From the NCBI GenBank assembly GCA_964450645.1, contig CAYVEB010000008.1, positions 1 to 58,703 on the forward strand: a stretch of DNA of 58,703 nt, in the 5' to 3' direction. The position numbers were made by a program, and so were the translations under genes. The notes under the pieces are model-generated. The model worked only from the letters and a program-made list of their open reading frames with translations, made no database searches and was not told where the DNA came from. Source of the stretch: JAKSPM01 sp964450645. Lineage in GTDB: Bacteria; Bacillota; Clostridia; Oscillospirales; Oscillospiraceae. Of this stretch, positions 36,426 through 44,587 are shown piece after piece; within the stretch, counting starts at the first letter, position 1; the number at the start of each line of letters is the position of its first letter.

Positions 36426-36884
36426 ATGAAAGCCGACGGCGTGAAGATCGTCGCCAAGAACCGCGAAGCGCGGCACGAATATTTTATCGAGGAGACGTTC
36501 GAGGCCGGGATCGCACTGTCCGGGACGGAAGTGAAGTCGATTCGCCGGGGCAACGTCAGCTTGAAAGACGCGTGGTGCGGCATAAAAGACGGCGAGATCT
36601 GGGTGCGGCAGATGCACATTGCTCCCTATGAGCAGGGCAACATCTTTAATAAGGATCCAATCCGGCCCCGCCGTCTGCTGATGCACAAGCGGGAGATCAT
36701 GCGGATCTTCGGCAAGGTCCGGCAAGATGGCTATTCGGCGATTCCGCTGTCGGTCTATATCCGGGGATCGCTGGTGAAAGTCGAGGTTGGCCTGTGTAAG
36801 GGCAAAAAGTTATACGATAAGCGGCAGGACGCCGCCGTTCGCGACGCAAAGCGGCAAATGGAACGGGCGATGAAGTCGTTTTAG
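36426..36884 (+). CDS. smpB: SsrA-binding protein SmpB
   Basis: A 152-aa OB-fold protein that delivers tmRNA to stalled ribosomes. Diagnostic segments are IVAKNREARHEYFIEE at the start, LSGTEVKSIRRGNVSLKD near 36-53, and the basic C-terminal tail KLYDKRQDAAVRDAKRQMER. It is complete. Its RNA partner ssrA lies 600 bases downstream, separated only by a cyclophilin gene, a tight functional linkage. Confidence 0.97.
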   Translation: MKADGVKIVAKNREARHEYFIEETFEAGIALSGTEVKSIRRGNVSLKDAWCGIKDGEIWVRQMHIAPYEQGNIFNKDPIRPRRLLMHKREIMRIFGKVRQDGYSAIPLSVYIRGSLVKVEVGLCKGKKLYDKRQDAAVRDAKRQMERAMKSF

Positions 36885-36905
36885 ATTCAGATAGGAGAGG
36901 CAACC

Positions 36906-37445
36906 ATGGAGCATCCCATTGTCACCATTCAGATGCAAAACGGCGGGGTCATTCAGGCGGAACTGTATCCGGAAGCGGCGCCCCAGTCGGTCTGCAATTT
37001 TATTTCCCTGATCCAGAAGCATTTTTACGACGGGTTGATCTTCCACCGGGTCATTTCCGGCTTTATGATCCAAGGCGGCTGTCCCGAAGGGACGGGGATG
37101 GGCGGCCCCGGCTACTGCATCAAGGGTGAATTTTTGATGAACGGCGTGGACAATCCTCTGAAGCACAAGCGCGGCGTCTTGTCCATGGCGCGATCGTCCT
37201 CGCCCAACTCCGCGGGCAGCCAGTTTTTCATCATGCACCAGGACGCGCCGCATCTGGACCGGCAGTATGCCGCGTTTGGCAAGGTGATTTCCGGCATGGA
37301 CGTGGTGGACGCCATTGCGGCGGTGCCCTGTGACGCCATGGACCGTCCGGTGACGGATATTGTGATGGAGAAGCTCACGGTAGATACCAAGGGCGAAACG
37401 TATCCAGAGCCAAAGCATCTTGCGGATCCCTACGGAAGATTTTAA
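36906..37445 (+). CDS. Peptidyl-prolyl cis-trans isomerase, cyclophilin type
   Basis: A 179-aa cytoplasmic cyclophilin without signal peptide. Conserved active-site stretches are FHRVISGFMIQGGCPEGTG near residues 44-62 and SPNSAGSQFFIMHQDAPHLD near 99-118. It accelerates prolyl bond isomerisation during folding. It starts 22 bases after smpB with AGGAGAGG, so it is co-transcribed with it. An inverted repeat GCGCATTTTATGCGC (37447-37461) lies between its stop and ssrA. Confidence 0.94.
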   Translation: MEHPIVTIQMQNGGVIQAELYPEAAPQSVCNFISLIQKHFYDGLIFHRVISGFMIQGGCPEGTGMGGPGYCIKGEFLMNGVDNPLKHKRGVLSMARSSSPNSAGSQFFIMHQDAPHLDRQYAAFGKVISGMDVVDAIAAVPCDAMDRPVTDIVMEKLTVDTKGETYPEPKHLADPYGRF

Positions 37446-37485
37446 AGCGCATTTTATGCGCGGTGGAAATTGCCGCACGGTATTT

Positions 37486-37836
37486 GGGGGCGTACTGGCT
37501 TCGACGGGGGTAGTGAGGCTGGAATAGCGGGCAGAGGTGTCTGACCTCTTAAAACTGGGCAATTTTTTAAATGAACTGACAACGATAACATCGTTTTGGC
37601 GGCTGCTTAATTAGCTGCCCATCCAACCCGGAAGGACCACGAGCCGGACTTGGGTGTGATTTAAGTGGTGACCGTGCGTATGCAAAGCTTTGCGCATACC
37701 ATGAATTATGAAGCTACCAAATTCCGTAGGGTGTTTGTTCCCGACGGGATGCGGGAATGCAAATAACAAACTGCGCCCGGAGAAGTTCCTGTCAAGCTAT
37801 TTTCGGACGGGGGTTCAACTCCCCCCGCCTCCACCA
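37486..37836 (+). ncRNA. ssrA: Transfer-messenger RNA (tmRNA)
   Basis: The 351-base RNA has a tRNA-like end: 5' GGGGGCG (37486-37492) pairs with CGCCTCC before ACCA (37826-37836), and GGGTTCAACTCCCC forms the T arm. The tag frame ends GAC AAC GAT AAC ATC GTT TTG GCG GCT GCT TAA (37578-37610), giving a tag ending DNDNIVLAAA. The resume codon is probably near 37575 but cannot be fixed by eye. It rescues stalled ribosomes together with SmpB encoded nearby. No separate promoter is obvious in the 40 bases before it, so co-transcription and processing is likely. Confidence 0.96.
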
Positions 37837-37890
37837 TAACGCACAGGTACGAACTCTTGTGGTTTCGCAATGTGTTTGTACTGACAATAG

Positions 37891-37930
37891 AAATACCGTG
37901 GAAGCATTGATGCCTCCACGGTATTTTTAT
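37891..37930 (+). terminator. Terminator after tmRNA
   Basis: AATACCGTGGA and TCCACGGTATT form an 11-bp stem extended by GC pairs, followed by TTTTATTT. Confidence 0.9.
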
Positions 37931-38192
37931 TTGCCAGTCATTTGCTACTGTGTAGCTTTGCCCTCCGCCGTCAACTTACAAAACAGCCAAAACAACAGTT
38001 TTTCTATAATGTATGCATATAGGCGCTATGGCGTTATTGGACGATGCCTCTCTTGCCGGCTGATCTTGTTCACAGAGTCTGCAAACGAATTTGCACATAA
38101 TACTTGACACGACCAAATAAAAGATAAAGACTATCTTTTACCATCGTCAGAGATGGAATTGTCACACCCAACTACTGCTATTCGTACAAGAT

Positions 38193-38229
38193 GCTCCCCT
38201 AAAAGTCCAATTAGTGACTTTCAGGGGAG
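38193..38229. other. Long imperfect hairpin in AT-rich spacer
   Basis: CTCCCCTAAAAGTC and GACTTTCAGGGGAG pair with one bulge around an 8-base loop, without a T-run. The stretch 37931-38293 holds no convincing gene. Confidence 0.35.
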
Positions 38230-38293
38230 TGTAATCAAACACAATTCCAAAATACAATTACACGGCTTAAACGCTAAATGCGGCGAGATAATA

Positions 38294-38655
38294 CTATGCC
38301 TTTTGGATAATCAGAACATCATCAAAAGAGGACAACTTAGCAGTTGTAAATTGACGAAAAACGACAATCATCAATTTGCCTTTAATTGAAAGAAGAATGT
38401 CTTCTATCTTTGTAGCGGTAGCTTCGTCAAAATTTGCAAGAGGCTCATCAAATATCAGGACATCTGTTTCTCTCAATCATGCACGAGCTAAACAAATTCT
38501 CTTTTTTCACCACCCGACAAGTTTGCCCCATCTTCCGTAAGAAACTCATCCAATGAAGCCCTATTTGCAAATTTATCCAGACCAAGACTTTTTAGTATGT
38601 GGATCAGTTTATCATCTGATACCTCTTGATGCATTATATTTCCTTCTATCGTTTA
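38294..38655 (-). pseudogene. Decayed ATPase domain of an ABC exporter
   Basis: From right to left the sequence reads TIEGNIMHQEVSDDKLIHIL, KSLGLDKFANRA, then LSGGEKR (signature motif), then, after a frame change at the A6 tract 38502-38507, RICLARA, an in-frame TGA at 38477-38479, and LRETDVLIFDEPLANFDEAT (Walker B) to the end VLIIQKA. This is the C-terminal third of an exporter with fused membrane and ATPase domains. The membrane part, Walker A and the switch His are missing. Composition is AT-rich relative to the window, suggesting a foreign remnant beside ssrA. Confidence 0.82.
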
Positions 38656-38801
38656 GAAGGAAATCCGACGTTTCACCATAGCAAAGAACCTTCTTGCGTA
38701 AAATCGCATAGAGGATTAGGGCGCAAGCCGTGATAAATCCTTTTATTTTCGGAATTTTCGAAGGTTCTTAATTCGCATACCGCCGCTTGCGGCGGCCATG
38801 A

Positions 38802-39233
38802 TCATTTTGCGGCGGCGTCCGGCCTCTGGTTCCTGCAAAAGGCCAGATAGCCCTCCAGAATCAGGCTGGCGGCGACGGCGTCGACGGTGTTCTTGCGCCT
38901 CTTGCCGTGGTAGCCGCTCAAAATCTGGTGCGCCTCCACCGTTGTGCGGCGTTCGTCCCACAAGATGATCGGCTGCTCCAGTTTTTGCTCCAATTCCGTC
39001 GCGAATTCGCGGTACAGCGCCGCGCGTGAGCCTTCGGTGCCGTTCATGTTTTTCGGCAGCCCCATCACAATGCGCTCGGCGCCGTGTTCGCGTGCCAGAC
39101 GCACAATGGCGTCGGCCGTGGCGGCGCGGTTGCGTGAATGAATGACCGTGGTCGTGCCCACGATGCTCCCCGTGGCGTCGGAAATTGCAATGCCCGTCCG
39201 GGCGTCTCCGTAGTCGATGGCCATTACCCGCAT
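38802..39233 (-). CDS. ruvX: Holliday junction resolvase RuvX (YqgF family)
   Basis: The 143-aa RNase H-like protein starts MRVMAIDYGDARTGIAISDA with the catalytic Asp, and shows ERIVMGLPKNMNG, WDERRTTVEAHQIL and a final VDAVAASLILEGYL with the last catalytic Asp. YqgF proteins take part in 16S rRNA 5'-end maturation and were named as putative Holliday junction resolvases. The start at 39233 follows GGGGTGAG; a longer reading to 39272 is unlikely. The usual neighbours (alaS, DUF965) are not visible; the FAD gene upstream runs the same way. Confidence 0.93.
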   Translation of the reverse strand: MRVMAIDYGDARTGIAISDATGSIVGTTTVIHSRNRAATADAIVRLAREHGAERIVMGLPKNMNGTEGSRAALYREFATELEQKLEQPIILWDERRTTVEAHQILSGYHGKRRKNTVDAVAASLILEGYLAFCRNQRPDAAAK

Positions 39234-39347
39234 GTGCTCACCCCGTCCGTTGCCGTTTTTCGCACCGTCCATTTGGCGGTACGAAACGCACAGGCCCCTT
39301 GCCGCCGCTTGGCGGCATTTTCATTATAGCACAAGATCAGCGCGGCT

Positions 39348-40649
39348 TCAAGGCCTTTCCGGCGGGCGCATGGCGGGATTGTCCAAAATTTCCCCATCTT
39401 GCGTCAGCCGCGAGCCGTGGCACGGGCAGTCCCAGCTCTGCTCGTGGGGATTCCACTTGAGGGCGCAGCCCATGTGGGGACAGCGGGGGACGGTCGGCGT
39501 GAGCATATTCAACACGCTCTCCCCGATCTGGGCGCAAAGCGGCCCGGCTGCCATCGTCCTGGCCGGGTCGAGAATCGATTGCAGCGGGTTGTCGCGGCCG
39601 CACAGCAGATCCGTCAGCAGTTCGGCCGCCACCATGGAACCGGTCATGCCCCAGCCGCCGAATCCCGTGGCAACAAACACATTGGGCAGATGCTTGCCGT
39701 ACGCGCCTACGTAGGGCAGATCGTCCAGGGTCATGCAGTCCTGATTTCCCCAGCGGCAGACCTCTTCGGCCTGCGGGAAGTGGGTTTTGACGAACTTTGT
39801 GATCGGCTCGAAGCCGGGATTCTTTGTCCCCGTCCGGCGGCTGCTGTCGCTGACCAGAAGGAAATCCCCGTAGTTGCGCAGGAAAAATCCGTTTTCAGAC
39901 GCGCTGGCAAGCGTACAGCCCAAGCGCGGCCCACCGCGATAGGCGATCACATGGGATCGGGACTGGTGCAGCTTCATAAAATACATCCCGTGAAAATTGA
40001 CAAACGGGTAATGGGTCGCGACGACCACCCGGTTAGCGCGGATACGCCCGTGGTCGGAGATTGCGGTGGTTCCGTCCAGCCGGTGGATATAGGTGTGCTC
40101 CACAACTGGCAGCTGCGCCGCCGCCTGATAGAGAAACTTGAGCGGATGGAATTGCCCCTGGTCGGGAAAGCGTACGGCTCCTGCCGTCTGAAAAGGTGTC
40201 TGGACGCCGAATTTCGCGTCGTAGCCCAGCGCTTGCAGCGCCGCCGCCTCCTGCCGCAGGGCGCCCGCGTCGCCGAGCGTGTACAAAACGGAGCTTAAGC
40301 GCTCAAAATCGCACGGATGCCGCCGCGCCAGATTGCCAAAATCCTCCACCGCACGCAAATTGGCGTTCAAATACCGCCTGGCGCCGTCTTTTCCGATGGA
40401 GGCGGTCAGCTTGGCAAACGAGACCACGTGCGGTACGGCCAATACCCCGGTAGTGCGGCGCGTGATGCCCTGGCCGATGGTCTGTCCCTCGGCTACCAGG
40501 CAGTCCACGCCCGCCTGCCGCAGACGGAGCGCGCATAATATCCCCGCCATCCCGCCGCCGATGATCAGCACATCCGTCGTCATGTCCCGCTCCAGTGCCG
40601 GGAAATAGGGCTGGCGCAGATCCTGCGCCCAGAAATCTTCCATGGACAT
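39348..40649 (-). CDS. FAD-dependent oxidoreductase with C-terminal Rieske domain
   Basis: A 433-aa two-domain enzyme. Residues 20-360 form a DAO-type flavoprotein with the dinucleotide motif TDVLIIGGGMAGILCALRL and, late in the domain, PNVFVATGFGGWGMTGSMVA. The last 50 residues are a Rieske [2Fe-2S] domain with ligands Cys390, His392, Cys408 and His411 (CPHMGC, CPCHGS). Such fusions are seen in bacilli and clostridia and probably pass electrons from amine or amino-acid oxidation to the iron-sulfur centre; substrate unknown. It is preceded by decayed ABC transporter genes on the other strand. Confidence 0.9.
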   Translation of the reverse strand: MSMEDFWAQDLRQPYFPALERDMTTDVLIIGGGMAGILCALRLRQAGVDCLVAEGQTIGQGITRRTTGVLAVPHVVSFAKLTASIGKDGARRYLNANLRAVEDFGNLARRHPCDFERLSSVLYTLGDAGALRQEAAALQALGYDAKFGVQTPFQTAGAVRFPDQGQFHPLKFLYQAAAQLPVVEHTYIHRLDGTTAISDHGRIRANRVVVATHYPFVNFHGMYFMKLHQSRSHVIAYRGGPRLGCTLASASENGFFLRNYGDFLLVSDSSRRTGTKNPGFEPITKFVKTHFPQAEEVCRWGNQDCMTLDDLPYVGAYGKHLPNVFVATGFGGWGMTGSMVAAELLTDLLCGRDNPLQSILDPARTMAAGPLCAQIGESVLNMLTPTVPRCPHMGCALKWNPHEQSWDCPCHGSRLTQDGEILDNPAMRPPERP

Positions 40650-40741
40650 CCAGCTTTCTAAATGAGATTATCCATAGTGTTCTCCAACTTGCCGCAAAAC
40701 ATACCGACCATTGGGCAGACGAAGAAAATGTTGACATCATC

Positions 40742-40905
40742 CGTGCCCCGCTCCATCAGCCTGAGATCCTGATTCTGGACGAGCCCGCCACCGGCCTGGA
40801 TCCCCAGACACGGAAGCTGCTGTGGGACGTGGTGCCGGATCTGCACCGCCAGACGAATATGACCGTGTTCCGGGCCACCCACTATATTGAAAAACGCCTA
40901 TACCG
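40742..40905 (+). pseudogene. Fragment of an ABC-2 transporter ATPase
   Basis: A run of about 53 codons matches the Walker B region of drug-type ABC ATPases: HQPEILILDEPATGLDPQTR then KLLWDVVPDLHRQTNMTVFR and ATHYIEK with the switch His. Walker A and signature are absent upstream, and the reading frame then runs directly into a permease remnant. It is a deletion derivative. Confidence 0.8.
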
Positions 40906-41196
40906 GTGACTTTATCCCCCTCTACGGTGTGGACGAGGTGTCGGCCGTCGGTGCCACCGTCAGCGCGGGCTACGGGTTCCTCTGCGGGGCGTACATGCCC
41001 ATTTCCCAGTTTGACGCGGGGCCGCAAAAGGCGCTCACGTTCCTGCCTGGGACGTACGGCATGTCTTTGTCCCGCAACCACGCCCTGGCCGAGCCGTGCG
41101 GGAGCTGACGAGCCTTCCGGAGCAGGGGCTGGACGCGATGGACTGCAACGCGGTGGTGGCGGGGAGTACGGCGGTTTTGATGGTTGTTTATGTGTA
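40906..41196 (+). pseudogene. Fragment of an ABC-2 transporter permease
   Basis: Codons read GYGFLCGAYMPISQFDAGPQ, KALTFLPGTYGMSLSRNHAL, a typical C-terminal part of ABC-2 permeases, followed after a frame change near 41090 by AVRELTSLPEQGLDAMDCNA and a last hydrophobic segment VVAGSTAVLMVVYV before TAG (41194-41196). At least one internal deletion and one frameshift are present. Together with the ATPase fragment this was an ABC-2 operon. Confidence 0.78.
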
Positions 41197-41263
41197 GATC
41201 AGCTGCAAACAGGCGGCAAAGTAACGGTTTTCCGGAAAAGCGCCGCTTTTTTGAAAAAGGATA

Positions 41264-41292
41264 TTGACAAACCGGGAAAAAATAACTATAAT
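41264..41292 (+). promoter_or_regulatory. tRNA-Ser promoter
   Basis: Perfect consensus TTGACA (41264-41269), 17 bases, TATAAT (41287-41292), 41 bases before the mature tRNA. Confidence 0.92.
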
Positions 41293-41332
41293 GTAAAAGC
41301 TGTCCGGTTTCATCGACGGCTGGCGGCGCCAT

Positions 41333-41424
41333 GGAGAGGTGGCTGAGCTGGTCGAAGGCGCACGACTGGAAATCGTGTAGGCGTTGATAGCGTCTCAAGG
41401 GTTCGAATCCCTTCCTCTCCGCCA
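41333..41424 (+). tRNA. tRNA-Ser (anticodon GGA)
   Basis: GGAGAGG (41333-41339) pairs with CCTCTCC (41414-41420), followed by encoded GCCA. The anticodon stem CACGA/TCGTG encloses loop CTGGAAA with anticodon GGA, reading UCC/UCU. The long variable arm (GGCGTTGATAGCGTC) and T-loop GGTTCGAATCC are typical of class II tRNA-Ser. Confidence 0.97.
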
Positions 41425-41466
41425 AATTGGAAAGCCCGGAAAATTGTGGGCTTTCCAATTTTTTTG
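41424..41466 (+). terminator. Terminator after tRNA-Ser
   Basis: AAATTGGAAAGCCC (41424-41437) / GGGCTTTCCAATTT (41448-41461) form a perfect 14-bp stem followed by TTTTT. Confidence 0.95.
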
Positions 41467-41632
41467 AAATTTCCTGGGGATTTGGTAGTGTTTTGTGTAA
41501 ATTTATAGTGGATTAAAATTTGCTGTCAATAACCGAATTTGCAAATTTTCTTTTGAAAATTATAAAATTTTAATTGACACCGGGCAAAAGATGTGAAACA
41601 ATAAAAGAAAAAGGAAAGTAGGCGATTCTACC

Positions 41633-42571
41633 GTGCCCATGCAAAAAATTCAGGGAAATTGTCCAAACTGCGGCAAGACTCTGGAAATTCCCGCTGATTT
41701 GACGCACTTTTCCTGCATGTATTGCGGCGCGAAGCTGGCGCTGGACGAATTGGTCGTGGAACTTCCCCAGGGCGATTTTGACGAGGCCATGGCCTATGTG
41801 CGCGCGCATATTTTAGACAGCGTCCGGGACTACGACCTGTGCCAGAAACAGTTCACCCGCAAAGCCTATGACGACACCTTCCACACCTATCAATCGAAAA
41901 TTGCCGAGACCTTCGCCCAACTGGATCTGGCCTGCCGGCTGCGGCCCGCCACCCGCGACCAGGTGCTGGATCAGGCTGTGACCGAGTTCTTGGACCGCCT
42001 GCCGGAGGTCTGGGAGGCGGACAAGCGCTGGAAGCGCAAAAGCAGCCATGAAACTGTCATGTTCGACGTGAAATTCGCCATCGCCCTATATCTGACGCCC
42101 GCGGTTTTGAACCTGGAGCTGACCATCAGCGAGGATTTCGTCCAATTGCTCCACCAAAAGTGGATCGCGCGCTATCCCAATTCGCCGTATGAAACCGCCA
42201 GCTATGCCAAAATCAGTTCGGGGTTCCGCCACCACCGCCTGTGCTTCATCACCACGGCCATCTGCCGCGACGAGGGCAAGCCGGACAATTGCGCCGAGCT
42301 GACCGCTTTCCGCGCTTTCCGGGACGGTTACCTCGCCGCGTGTGAAGACGGCCCCGCGCTCATCGACGAATATTACAACATCGCGCCCGCCATCGTCACG
42401 TGCATTGACCTGTGCGACGACAGCGCTGCCGCCTACCGCAGCCTTCGCCAGACCTATCTGCTCCCTTGCTACGACGATCTGCAGCATGGCCGCTATCAGT
42501 CCTGCAAGGAGCGCTACATTGTCATGGTGCGGGTGCTGCGCGAAAAGTACCTCGCCCATTCTTGCGCGTAG
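41633..42571 (+). CDS. Zinc-ribbon protein with CFI-box-like C-terminal motif
   Basis: The 312-aa cytoplasmic protein starts with a zinc ribbon (CPNCGKTLEIPADL...CMYCGAKL, residues 10-34), has a long helical middle (FDEAMAYVRAHILDSVRDYD onward) and contains RLCFITTAICRDEGK followed by AELTAFRAFRDGYLA near residues 203-235. That resembles the CFI-box-CTERM motif (CFIATA...L..FRD..L). Function unknown. Start is GTG 41633 or ATG 41639; AGTAGG lies 10 bases before the GTG. A TTGACA at 41574-41579 may belong to its promoter. Monocistronic. Confidence 0.75.
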   Translation: MPMQKIQGNCPNCGKTLEIPADLTHFSCMYCGAKLALDELVVELPQGDFDEAMAYVRAHILDSVRDYDLCQKQFTRKAYDDTFHTYQSKIAETFAQLDLACRLRPATRDQVLDQAVTEFLDRLPEVWEADKRWKRKSSHETVMFDVKFAIALYLTPAVLNLELTISEDFVQLLHQKWIARYPNSPYETASYAKISSGFRHHRLCFITTAICRDEGKPDNCAELTAFRAFRDGYLAACEDGPALIDEYYNIAPAIVTCIDLCDDSAAAYRSLRQTYLLPCYDDLQHGRYQSCKERYIVMVRVLREKYLAHSCA

Positions 42572-42670
42572 GGGGCCGAATTGGCCCTTCCCACCCCCAA
42601 TTGGGATAACCGTAAAAAATTTTCCGCCCATAAATATTGCGCGGGCATAAGGCAGTCTGGCAAGTATTTG

Positions 42671-42706
42671 CGGGGCGGCATGACGTGATCATGCCGCCCC
42701 GTTTTT
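42671..42706 (+). terminator. Strong terminator downstream of the zinc-ribbon/CFI gene
   Basis: CGGGGCGGCATGA (42671-42683) / TCATGCCGCCCCG (42689-42701), perfect 13-bp stem, 5-base loop, then TTTTT. Confidence 0.93.
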
Positions 42707-42880
42707 GCGCCGGGGGACGCGGGCCGCCGCCAGCGGCCTTTGCGTCGAAGGCGCAAAGGTGCCGCGCTTTGGGCCGGCGGAGAGGAAGCATCGCAAACCC
42801 GCGCGGCGTCCTGCGTAGCGCGTACAATATTTGGCCGAAAAACCGATGTATAAAAGTGTTTTTTGTCGCAAAAGGGTTTT

Positions 42881-42967
42881 AAAGAAATAACTGTTTCCTT
42901 CATCGGACAGGCCAGCCGCTTGATTGTAGCCGTCCGCCCATAGGTTAAACCCATCCTGCTCAAGCAT
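42881..42967 (-). pseudogene. N-terminal remnant of a class I SAM methyltransferase
   Basis: From ATG 42965-42967, preceded by a good GGAGG, the frame reads MLEQDGFNLWADGYNQAAGL then SDEGNSYFF, which is the characteristic N-terminus of a clostridial SAM-dependent methyltransferase family. After these 29 codons similarity ends and the SAM-binding core is missing. Start and ribosome site remain, the body has been deleted. The surrounding 42707-43309 contains only GC-rich stem-loops and no other clear gene. Confidence 0.6.
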
Positions 42968-43309
42968 ACTAACCTCCGTAAACGCAATCTATCGGAAAGT
43001 TATTCTCCCGGCATCTAACATGATACTCCCGAATTGTTGTAAAGAAACCTACCGTCAGTTAGAGCTGTTTATCAGATTCCGACCTTAAAAACCCGGCGAT
43101 ATCGAATAGAAAACGCTCTGGCGATTTTATCCTCGTCCAGATCGTTCCGATCGGTTTTCCCGGCCCGCCCGCGTCAACCGCGGACAAGCTCAAACTGCAT
43201 GATCTCGCCCGTCCACGCCCGCAAATGTTCCTCCGTTCCGCCCAAGAAAAGGGTCATGGAAACGGATAACCGGCTAAGTGGCGGCGGGCTTCTTATGGAC
43301 GATGATTTT

Positions 43310-43675
43310 TTAATTGCAGGAACTGTTGGCATAGCGCCTATCGCGGTTCGCAAGCCAAACGGGCGCGTCGTCTCCGGTCGCCTCGAGCAAAAAGCTGACC
43401 GGGCGGAAACCGTCGTTGCAGGAGGCGATAAACGCGCGCGGGTCTTTTAACTCCCCGTTGTAGAAATTCCCGCCGCCCTGCGCCAGGGTCATCGCGTACT
43501 CCATCATGGATTTCCAGGCGTTGTCACACATGCCCTCCGGCTTTTGCCAGCCGTTCGTGTAGTAGACCTGGCCCGGCTGATGAAATGTACAAGGTCCGAG
43601 CCCCGGCGACGCATATTGCTCCGCCAAATCCGCGTGCCAGGCGCACTTGAGCACCGTAATCTTGACCAACTTCAT
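43310..43675 (-). CDS. TIGR04076 family protein
   Basis: A 121-aa protein beginning MKLVKITVLKCAWHADLAEQ, with CTFHQPGQVYYTNGWQKPEG and CDNAWKSMMEYAMTLAQGGG in the middle and SCNDGFRPVSFLLEAT near the end; the spaced Cys residues and pattern fit TIGR04076, a small family of unknown function with probable metal binding. It starts 24 bases after the folD stop with GGAG as ribosome site, so it might be read through from the C1 operon. Start set at 43675 rather than 43696. Confidence 0.75.
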   Translation of the reverse strand: MKLVKITVLKCAWHADLAEQYASPGLGPCTFHQPGQVYYTNGWQKPEGMCDNAWKSMMEYAMTLAQGGGNFYNGELKDPRAFIASCNDGFRPVSFLLEATGDDAPVWLANRDRRYANSSCN

Positions 43676-43699
43676 TTTTTTCGGCTCCATGAACAAAAT

Positions 43700-44575
43700 T
43701 TACAGCGTGCGCTCGGCTGCTTCCACAACGTGGCTGATCAGCACCACGTTGGTCACGCCGCCGACGCCGCCCGGAACGGGTGTAATGGCGTCCACAATCG
43801 GGTCCACCTCGGCAAACACCGCGTCGCCGGCCATGCCGCCTACGCCCTTGGCCGTCACCTTCTCCGGATCCCAGTTCATGGACACGTCGATGACCACCTG
43901 GCCCGGCCGCACAAAGTCCTTTGTCAGGGACCTCAGCTTGCCCGCCGCCGTGACCAAAATATCCGCGCGGCGCGCAATCTCCGCCGTGTTGACGGTCCGC
44001 GTATGGCAGACGGTGACGGTGGCGTTCTTGGCCATCAGCATCATGGCCGCTGGCTTGCCCACAACCAGAGAGCGCCCAATAATCACCGCATTTTTGCCCG
44101 TGCAGTCGATGCCGTAGTAGTCCAAAATCTCCATGCAAGCCTGCGCGGTGCAGGGCGCGAAACCCAGCCGTTTGCCGGTGAAAACTCCGGCGTTGCTCAG
44201 GTCGGTCATGCAGTCGATGTCCTTTTCCGGCTTCAAATGGTTGCAGATCTCGTCCTGGTCCGCCTTCAAATGCTTAGGCAATGGGCGGAAAACCAACACG
44301 CCGTGGATCTTCTCATTGGCGTTGAGCGCTTCAATTTGATCGATCAGCGCCTGCTTGGTCACATCCTCTGGCAGGACGAACGTATCCACCGCCACGCCCA
44401 CCTCGGCCGCGCGCTTGGTCGCGCCCCGCTCATAGGACAAATCCGAGGGATTCTCGCCGCAGCGCAGGATCCCCAGCGTCGGCGTGACGCCCTTTTCCTT
44501 CAGCGCGGCCACGCGCAATTGTAATTTTTCCACCATCGCGGCGGTTACTTCTTTTGCCAATAACTGCTTTGCCAT
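43700..44575 (-). CDS. folD: Methylenetetrahydrofolate dehydrogenase, FolD family
   Basis: The 291-aa protein has the FolD fold with CTAQACMEILDYYGID and the NADP-site GRSLVVGKPAAMML (about 165-180), IDVSMNWD and PVPGGVGGVTNVVL. In E. coli FolD the cyclohydrolase centre needs Lys54 (YxxxK) and Gln98 (VQLPLP). Here the first site is SYERGATK, with Tyr48 kept but Ala52 at the Lys position, and the second reads VFRPLPKH, with Phe for Gln. The Asp of KDIDC is kept. It is therefore probably a dehydrogenase with little cyclohydrolase activity, complemented by FchA encoded upstream. Third gene of the C1 operon. Confidence 0.9.
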   Translation of the reverse strand: MAKQLLAKEVTAAMVEKLQLRVAALKEKGVTPTLGILRCGENPSDLSYERGATKRAAEVGVAVDTFVLPEDVTKQALIDQIEALNANEKIHGVLVFRPLPKHLKADQDEICNHLKPEKDIDCMTDLSNAGVFTGKRLGFAPCTAQACMEILDYYGIDCTGKNAVIIGRSLVVGKPAAMMLMAKNATVTVCHTRTVNTAEIARRADILVTAAGKLRSLTKDFVRPGQVVIDVSMNWDPEKVTAKGVGGMAGDAVFAEVDPIVDAITPVPGGVGGVTNVVLISHVVEAAERTL

Positions 44576-44587
44576 AATATTCCTTCC

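Noticed and set aside
37837..38760. Direct repeat of the ssrA 3' end marking an integrated island
   Set aside because: No copy of the terminal GGTTCAACTCCCC or CGCCTCCACCA segment was found downstream; no integrase gene is present.
43174..43257. 27-codon ORF on the minus strand (MTLFLGGTEEHLRAWTGEIM...)
   Set aside because: Looks protein-like and could be another remnant, but it has no clear ribosome site and no family could be named.
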